A stretch of 41,884 nt of DNA from Nocardia yamanashiensis NBRC 100130 (lineage in GTDB: Bacteria > Actinomycetota > Actinomycetes > Mycobacteriales > Mycobacteriaceae). The stretch spans positions 1 to 41,884 of the forward strand of contig NZ_BDCD01000052.1 of assembly GCF_001613325.1 (NCBI RefSeq), written 5' to 3'. Position numbers and translations under genes: made by a program. Positions 37,833 to 41,884 of this stretch are shown here, piece by piece; position 1 is the stretch's first letter, and the number at the start of each line of letters is the position of its first letter. The notes below the pieces were generated by a model that was given only the letters and a program-made list of their open reading frames with translations, made no database searches and was not told the origin of the DNA.

Positions 37833-37867
37833 AACCAACGACCTTTCGCGGGGAAAGGTCGTTGGTT
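37833..37867. terminator. Terminator of the recombinase operon
   Basis: A perfect 15-bp inverted repeat, AACCAACGACCTTTC (37833-37847) and GAAAGGTCGTTGGTT (37853-37867), loop 5 nt, begins immediately after the recombinase stop codon. Confidence 0.75.
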
Positions 37868-38800
37868 TCACAGCGAGAGGTATTCGCGCAGTTTGCCCTT
37901 CACCGATGCCCGGGTATCGCCGAGCCGCAGGTCCAGGCTCGGCAGCAGGCGGGCGATCTCGACCTCCGACAGGGGCGGCCCGACCGGGACATCGGCGTAG
38001 CCGCGGTCATCGACCTGCCAGCGCCCGCCGGGATCCACCGCCCGCACCCGCGTGACCACACCGTCCACGACGTACACCAGCGCCTTCACATGCTTGCGGC
38101 GCGCATCGGCGATCGGCCACCACTTGCGGTCGGCCTCCAGCTGCACCGCTTCCGATGCCCGGGTTTCGCCGTAGCGGCGGTTGCCGTCCGGATCGACCTT
38201 CGTCTTGCTGTTGCGGTAGATCACGAGCACGCAATCGGTGTAGGGCGCAGTCAGTTTCCGGTACAGGGTGGAGCGGCCGACGCCGAGGATGGCGGCGATC
38301 TGGTCGACGGTGTGGGTGTCCTCGTCGTACATCTTCTGCGCCACATCCAGCTGGGCCTGGGTCAGCGCCGGCGGGCGCCCGCCGACGCGGCCGCGGGCCT
38401 TGGCGGCGGCCAGGCCGTCGAGGGTGCCCTCCACGATCAGTTCCCGGTCGTACTCGGCCAGCGCGGCGAGGAAGTGGAAGATGAGCCGCCCGCCCGGGGT
38501 GCGGGTGTCGATGCCCTGCTCCAGGACGACGAAATCGACGCCGTCCTTGCCGAACTGGTTCACCAGCTCCAGTAGGTGCGCGTGGCTGCGGCCGATGCGC
38601 CGCAGGCGGGTTACCACGACCTCATCGCCACGTTGCAGCAGCGCCAGCATCTCATCGAGCTTCGGGCGCGAGGCCAGCTTGCCGGAGATCTTCTCCACGA
38701 ACAGATGCTCATCAGCGACGCCGGCCGCGCGCAGCGCGTCGACCTGGTGGTCGGTGGACTGGTCGCGGGTCGAGACCCGCGCGTACCCGTAGCGAGTCAC
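37868..38800 (-). CDS. Serine recombinase (Tn3-resolvase/Pin type) with unusual C-terminal extension
   Basis: A 310-aa recombinase. Residues 1-190 are a standard resolvase: YGYARVSTRDQSTDHQ (catalytic Ser10), VVVTRLRRIGRS (active-site Arg residues), GGRLIFHFLAALAEYDRELI (E helix) and a C-terminal HTH, HTVDQIAAILGVGRSTLYRK. Residues about 195-310 form an added domain (KWWPIADARRKHVKALVYVV, then DGVVTRVRAVDPGGRW and EVEIARLLPSLDLRLGD) that ordinary resolvases lack and I cannot name. GTG 38800 overlaps the upstream stop (GTGA). It differs from the other serine recombinase at 1851, so the plasmid has two. Confidence 0.9.
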   Translation of the reverse strand: MTRYGYARVSTRDQSTDHQVDALRAAGVADEHLFVEKISGKLASRPKLDEMLALLQRGDEVVVTRLRRIGRSHAHLLELVNQFGKDGVDFVVLEQGIDTRTPGGRLIFHFLAALAEYDRELIVEGTLDGLAAAKARGRVGGRPPALTQAQLDVAQKMYDEDTHTVDQIAAILGVGRSTLYRKLTAPYTDCVLVIYRNSKTKVDPDGNRRYGETRASEAVQLEADRKWWPIADARRKHVKALVYVVDGVVTRVRAVDPGGRWQVDDRGYADVPVGPPLSEVEIARLLPSLDLRLGDTRASVKGKLREYLSL

Positions 38801-39528
38801 TGAACTGCCTCCTTGTCGGAATCATCGGTGGTGTCGGGGTCGGCGACCAGGACCGGGACGGGCAACAGTGGTGCCAGCAGGTCCGCGACCGCGCGGCCGG
38901 ACAAGGTGCGCTCGCGCAGCAGCAGGTCCGCGACGGCCTGCACCGCGGGCCAGTGCCGGGTGATGATCTCGTCGGCGCGGGCGCGGCCGGTGTGGATCGG
39001 CAGGGCGTGCGGGCCGAGGTTGTGCCGCAGGGCCGCTACGTCGTGGCCGCCCTTGGACATGCTGTCGATCAGGTTCAGCTGATCGCCGGAGTCGTTGTCG
39101 ATCAACCACTTGCGGGTGGCGCGCATCCCCGCCCACACGAACGCGGCGAATCCGACGGTGTCGAAGGATCCGTGACCGATCTCCACCGCGCCCTCGGCGT
39201 CCACCTCGCCGGTGCCGGTCAACTCGCTGGCCACGACGCTCGAACCCAGCCGCACCCGCAGGATCGGGATGCCGGCCATCACGGCGGCCACGGTGTGCCC
39301 GGCCTCGTGGAACGCGTCGTGCTCGCGCCCGAACTCGGTCCCACCCCAGTCCGGCACCCGCATCTGGAAGTCCTCATCCTTGGTGACCGCGTGCGCCACC
39401 AGCATGCAGTCGGGGCAGGACCGCACGAACTCGATCGCCGTCGCGAGCACGGGCCAGTACTCCGCGCACGCCACCCGGTGACGCGCGCACAGCAGTTCAC
39501 CGACCCGATGGCGCCGGCCACCGGTCAC
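38797..39528 (-). CDS. FtsH/M41-like zinc metallopeptidase domain protein
   Basis: A 243-aa protein from GTG 39528, which overlaps the upstream stop (GTGA). The peptidase signature AFHEAGHTVAAVMAG (HExxH) lies near residue 75, with WAGMRATRKWLIDND and DVAALRHNL later, as in the peptidase half of FtsH-like M41 proteins. There is no AAA ATPase domain and no membrane helix. An N-terminal CARHRVAC ... CPDC could bind another metal. Stand-alone M41-like domains occur on actinobacterial mobile elements without a known role. Coupling to the recombinase raises the possibility that it processes or removes it (inference). Confidence 0.82.
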   Translation of the reverse strand: MTGGRRHRVGELLCARHRVACAEYWPVLATAIEFVRSCPDCMLVAHAVTKDEDFQMRVPDWGGTEFGREHDAFHEAGHTVAAVMAGIPILRVRLGSSVVASELTGTGEVDAEGAVEIGHGSFDTVGFAAFVWAGMRATRKWLIDNDSGDQLNLIDSMSKGGHDVAALRHNLGPHALPIHTGRARADEIITRHWPAVQAVADLLLRERTLSGRAVADLLAPLLPVPVLVADPDTTDDSDKEAVQ

Positions 39529-39902
39529 CACAGCAGCTCCTGGGCCGGATCGAGGTAGCGCCATTGGATCCGGGTCACCGTGCTGTCCGGGGTGCAACCG
39601 CGGTGGGAATCGCAGAAGAACTCCACGAACTCCGGCGGGGACATCTCCGGAAAGCCCTCGGCCACAACCTCATCCGGAGTGATCGCGTCCAAGCGCTCGC
39701 GGCGCACGGCGACGACCTCGACGTCGGTGATGCGCACCAACGGCTCCACATACCCGTCGGCGCGGCGGCGGCCCATCACCTTGCGGCACAACGTGAGCCG
39801 GGTGCCGGCGCGCAGATCCCGCCACCCCATCCGCCGCGTCACCGTCTTGCTGCGGTCGCGCACCTGGTCCTCGGTCAGCGACACCGCCATGAGCCTCGAC
39901 AT
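39525..39902 (-). CDS. ASCH-domain protein
   Basis: A 125-aa protein from ATG 39902 (GGGGA upstream). MAVSLTEDQVRDRSKTVTRR with WRDLRAGTRLTLCRKVMGRR, RITDVEVVAVRRERLDAI and FVEFFCDSHRGCTPDSTVTR is the ASCH fold with the usual basic groove. ASCH proteins bind RNA or modified nucleosides; phage and plasmid versions are common and mostly unassigned. It is the first gene of the operon with the M41-like and recombinase genes. The stretch 39903-40049 upstream holds no gene. Confidence 0.88.
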   Translation of the reverse strand: MSRLMAVSLTEDQVRDRSKTVTRRMGWRDLRAGTRLTLCRKVMGRRRADGYVEPLVRITDVEVVAVRRERLDAITPDEVVAEGFPEMSPPEFVEFFCDSHRGCTPDSTVTRIQWRYLDPAQELLW

Positions 39903-40049
39903 GAGTCCCCAATCAACCAAACGCCTTTTTCGAGACGTTGTTTCAGGAAGAGGTTTTAGAGACTCATCTTAGCTGGTTCGACCCGATTCGTGTTGTCGAT
40001 GGTCGAAGCCATGTTCAGCGATGTGCGAAGTGTTCTTCAGTGGTCGGAA

Positions 40050-40340
40050 TCAGTCGTCGGTCAGGAACTTCAGCCGGTCGTCGGTCTGGCCGACGGCGAT
40101 CTCGATGATGTGGGCAGCGACGACGTCGGCGGCGACGAAGGGGTCTTCGGCGACGCGCTGTTGGAGGTCTTCGGCGGTGGTGTTGTGGGCGAGTACGGCG
40201 CCACCGATACCGGGTTTGATGCTTCCGACCAGCAGGAACACCTCGTCGTCGAAACCTTGTTGGATCCATTGCTGATGGCCGGCCATGTGCTGCGGGGCCT
40301 GGTCCTTGTTGGTGGAGAATTCGAGCTGTACTACGAACAT
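40050..40340 (-). CDS. YciI-family protein
   Basis: A 96-aa YciI-like ferredoxin-fold protein: MFVVQLEFSTNKDQAPQHMA with HQQWIQQGF, VFLLVGSIKPGIGGAVLAHN and EEDPF-like AEDPFVAADVVAAHIIEIA. The conserved His/Asp pair of the family is represented by H18 or H22 and D66. YciI-like proteins act on small electrophilic or chlorinated compounds or remain unassigned. It is the third gene of the ene-reductase/TetR operon, 22 nt after the TetR stop. Confidence 0.85.
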   Translation of the reverse strand: MFVVQLEFSTNKDQAPQHMAGHQQWIQQGFDDEVFLLVGSIKPGIGGAVLAHNTTAEDLQQRVAEDPFVAADVVAAHIIEIAVGQTDDRLKFLTDD

Positions 40341-40362
40341 CGCTTGTCTCGCTTCTGATTTG

Positions 40363-40980
40363 TCAGGGTTGTTCGAGGGTGGTGTCGAGCCAGTTCTGCA
40401 GCCGCTGTACTTCGCGGTGGATGAATGCTTCGTCGTGGAAGGCGTTGGCCAGGGTGGCCACGCCTTGGCTGGCGGCCAGAACGTGCATGGCGAGTTCGTC
40501 GGCGTCGTCTGCTCGTCCGAGGTGGGTGAATTGGTCGGCGAGCCATTCGCGGAAGAGGGTGAACAGGCCGCTGGCGTGGTCGAGGGCGGTGTGGTCGAGT
40601 TTGGCCAGTTCGGTGGTCAGGGTGCCGACGGGGCAGCCGTGGTCTTGGATGTCGGCGCGGTTGACCAGCAGGATGTCGATGAACTTGCCGATCCGCGCGG
40701 CGGGGTCGGGTGTCTCGGCTTCCCACTGGGCCAGCATGTCCCGGGTGTAGGCGAGGCGGGCGATGATGACGGCCTCGAGCAGGTCGTCCTTGGCTTTGAA
40801 GTGGTAGTAGAAGTTGCCGCGCGAGAGACGCACGGCTTCGGCGATGGAGGCGAAGGAGGTGTGTTCGAATCCGTGGTGGTAGAACAGTTCGTCCGCGGCG
40901 GCGACGATGTGTTCACGAGTCGTCCTGCCGCCCAAGGTATTTCCGCCGGTGTCGGGTCGTGTGGTCCGTGGGTCAGGCAC
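40363..40980 (-). CDS. TetR-family regulator of the ene-reductase operon
   Basis: A 205-aa TetR protein. The HTH is at about 18-60: TTREHIVAAADELFYHHGFE, TSFASIAEAVRLSRGNFYYH then FKAKDDLLEAVI. The ligand domain contains QDHGCPVGTLTTELAKLDH; a conserved Cys in this position is the redox/electrophile-sensing residue in NemR-like relatives. GTG 40980 overlaps the ene-reductase stop (GTGCCTGA). It probably represses its own operon through the palindrome at 224-245. Confidence 0.93.
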   Translation of the reverse strand: MPDPRTTRPDTGGNTLGGRTTREHIVAAADELFYHHGFEHTSFASIAEAVRLSRGNFYYHFKAKDDLLEAVIIARLAYTRDMLAQWEAETPDPAARIGKFIDILLVNRADIQDHGCPVGTLTTELAKLDHTALDHASGLFTLFREWLADQFTHLGRADDADELAMHVLAASQGVATLANAFHDEAFIHREVQRLQNWLDTTLEQP

Positions 40981-41884
40981 TGAGGGCCTCCTCGTGCGGA
41001 TGGAACGGGTAGTCGATGTAGCCGGTGTCGCCGCCGGTGTAGAAGGTGCTGCGATCGGGCACCGCCAGGGGCAAGCCTTCGCGGTAGCGGCGCACCAGGT
41101 CCGGGTTGGCCACGAACGGGGTTCCGAACGCGACCAGGTCGGCGTGCCCGGCGGCGATTGCCTGTTGGGCACGCTGCAGGTCGTAGCCGTTGTTGGCGAT
41201 GTAGGTGCCCGCGAACGCCGCGCGCAGCGCCCGGTAGTCGACGGTGCGGGTGGTGGTGCTCATGTCGCCTTCCAGGACGTGCAGGTAGGCCAGACGGCGT
41301 GAGCTCAGTTGGGCGGCAACGTATTCGAAGTGTGCCTGTGGGTCCGAGTCGGTCATGGAGTTGAAGCTGTTCTCCGGTGTCACGCGCACACCCACCCGCC
41401 CCGCCGGCCAGAGGGTGCACACGGCGTCGAGGATCTCGTTCAGCAGCCGCATCCGGCCCGCGGTGCCGCCTCCATAGGAGTCGGTGCGGTGATTGGTACC
41501 GTCGCGCAGGAACTGATCGAGCAGGTAGCCGTTGCCGGCGTGCACCTCGACACCGTCGAACCCGGCCCGCTTGGCCTGCCGGGCGGCGTCGCGGAACTGC
41601 GCCACGATCGCGGGAATCTCGTCGGCGTCCAGTGGGTGCGGGGTCAGGAAGTCCTGCATCCCGTCATAGGTCACCGCCTGCCCGTCCGGCCGCACAGCCG
41701 AGGGCGCGACCGGCAGGGCCTCGCCGGGTTGCAGGTTCGGATGCGAAATGCGCCCGCAGTGCTGCAACTGCGCGACGATGCGGCCGCCTGCGGCGTGCAC
41801 CAGATCGGTCACCCGCCGCCAGCTCACCGCCTGCGCGTCGGTGTAGAGGCCCGGGGTGAACGGGTAGCCCACACCCTGGGGTGA
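40973..41884 (-). CDS. Old Yellow Enzyme family ene-reductase, C-terminal part (gene begins at 180)
   Basis: This is the remaining 303 residues plus stop of the ene-reductase begun at position 180, giving 363 aa in all. Visible family motifs are GGRIVAQLQHCGRISHP (barrel strand with flavin contacts), FDGVEVHAGNGYLLDQF (the H-x-x-N substrate-anion binding pair and the LLDQFL helix), then NHRTDSYGGG and R-M-R-L (phosphate-binding part), and FGTPFVANPDL near the C-terminus. The stop TGA is overlapped by the GTG start of the TetR gene (GTGCCTGA), so the two are translationally coupled. In E. coli the OYE member NemA is controlled by the electrophile-sensing TetR protein NemR. A similar arrangement is inferred here from the neighbour, not shown. 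The natural substrate cannot be read from the sequence. Confidence 0.95.
   Translation of the reverse strand, partial: SPQGVGYPFTPGLYTDAQAVSWRRVTDLVHAAGGRIVAQLQHCGRISHPNLQPGEALPVAPSAVRPDGQAVTYDGMQDFLTPHPLDADEIPAIVAQFRDAARQAKRAGFDGVEVHAGNGYLLDQFLRDGTNHRTDSYGGGTAGRMRLLNEILDAVCTLWPAGRVGVRVTPENSFNSMTDSDPQAHFEYVAAQLSSRRLAYLHVLEGDMSTTTRTVDYRALRAAFAGTYIANNGYDLQRAQQAIAAGHADLVAFGTPFVANPDLVRRYREGLPLAVPDRSTFYTGGDTGYIDYPFHPHEEALSA

Noticed and set aside
1..41884. tRNA or rRNA genes
   Set aside because: No cloverleaf-like stretch with a conserved T-arm or any rRNA-like sequence was noticed on either strand.

Overview
The window reads as a complete circular plasmid of 41,884 bp cut open inside a gene. Read on the minus strand, the N-terminal 60 codons of an Old Yellow Enzyme (positions 180 to 1) continue in frame, at a codon boundary, into 304 codons running from 41884 down to 40973. 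The joined product is 363 aa, the normal length of the family. The high GC content, GTG starts, pAL5000-type RepA/RepB replicon, DUF4913, DUF6011 and RRQRL-type proteins and the Streptomyces-like SpdB protein point to a Nocardia/Rhodococcus-like host (Mycobacteriales). That host call is an inference.

Layout. (1) 40050-41884 joined to 1-1782: electrophile/peroxide detoxification cargo. It holds an OYE-TetR-YciI operon, a divergent AhpD-like protein, a VOC protein and a decayed second AhpD-like copy. (2) 1851-3470: a serine recombinase with a res-like palindrome cluster, then a 460-bp segment bracketed by 26-bp inverted repeats. (3) 3470-7100: small accessory genes, including an AcrVA2-family anti-CRISPR-like protein, a lipoprotein and small membrane proteins. 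(4) 20945-7130, minus: one long operon whose genes mostly overlap by ATGA or GTGA. It carries a HTH protein, two small proteins, a phage-type cytosine methyltransferase, a Gp37/68 (DUF5131) protein, a VirD4-type coupling protein, DUF4913, a Toprim primase-like protein and three related proteins of unknown function. (5) 21077-23895, plus: GntR and XRE-like regulators with a cysteine hydrolase and a YdcF/DUF218 protein. (6) 24075-29362: replication and partition (RHH protein, Rep-like wHTH protein, RepB, RepA, two 28-bp iterons, ParA and partners). (7) 29362-35631: SpdB/DUF2637-like membrane proteins, one gene packed with CCGCACTT sites, then a candidate oriT, a MobC-like protein and a MOB relaxase. 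(8) 35705-39902: small proteins, then an ASCH / M41-like metallopeptidase / serine recombinase operon.

How the parts may work together. RepA/RepB with the iterons would maintain the plasmid and ParA with the RHH protein would segregate it. The relaxase, MobC-like protein and coupling protein would mobilise it. No VirB4-like ATPase or mating-pore gene was recognised anywhere on the circle, so transfer needs either a helper or an unusual route involving the SpdB-like proteins. The methyltransferase and AcrVA2-like protein fit protection from host restriction and CRISPR. The features that look least described are the three-paralogue module (one copy fused to a primase, one to a RRQRL-like protein, each with a nested ribosome site), the dense CCGCACTT cluster, and several families of dispersed palindromes.
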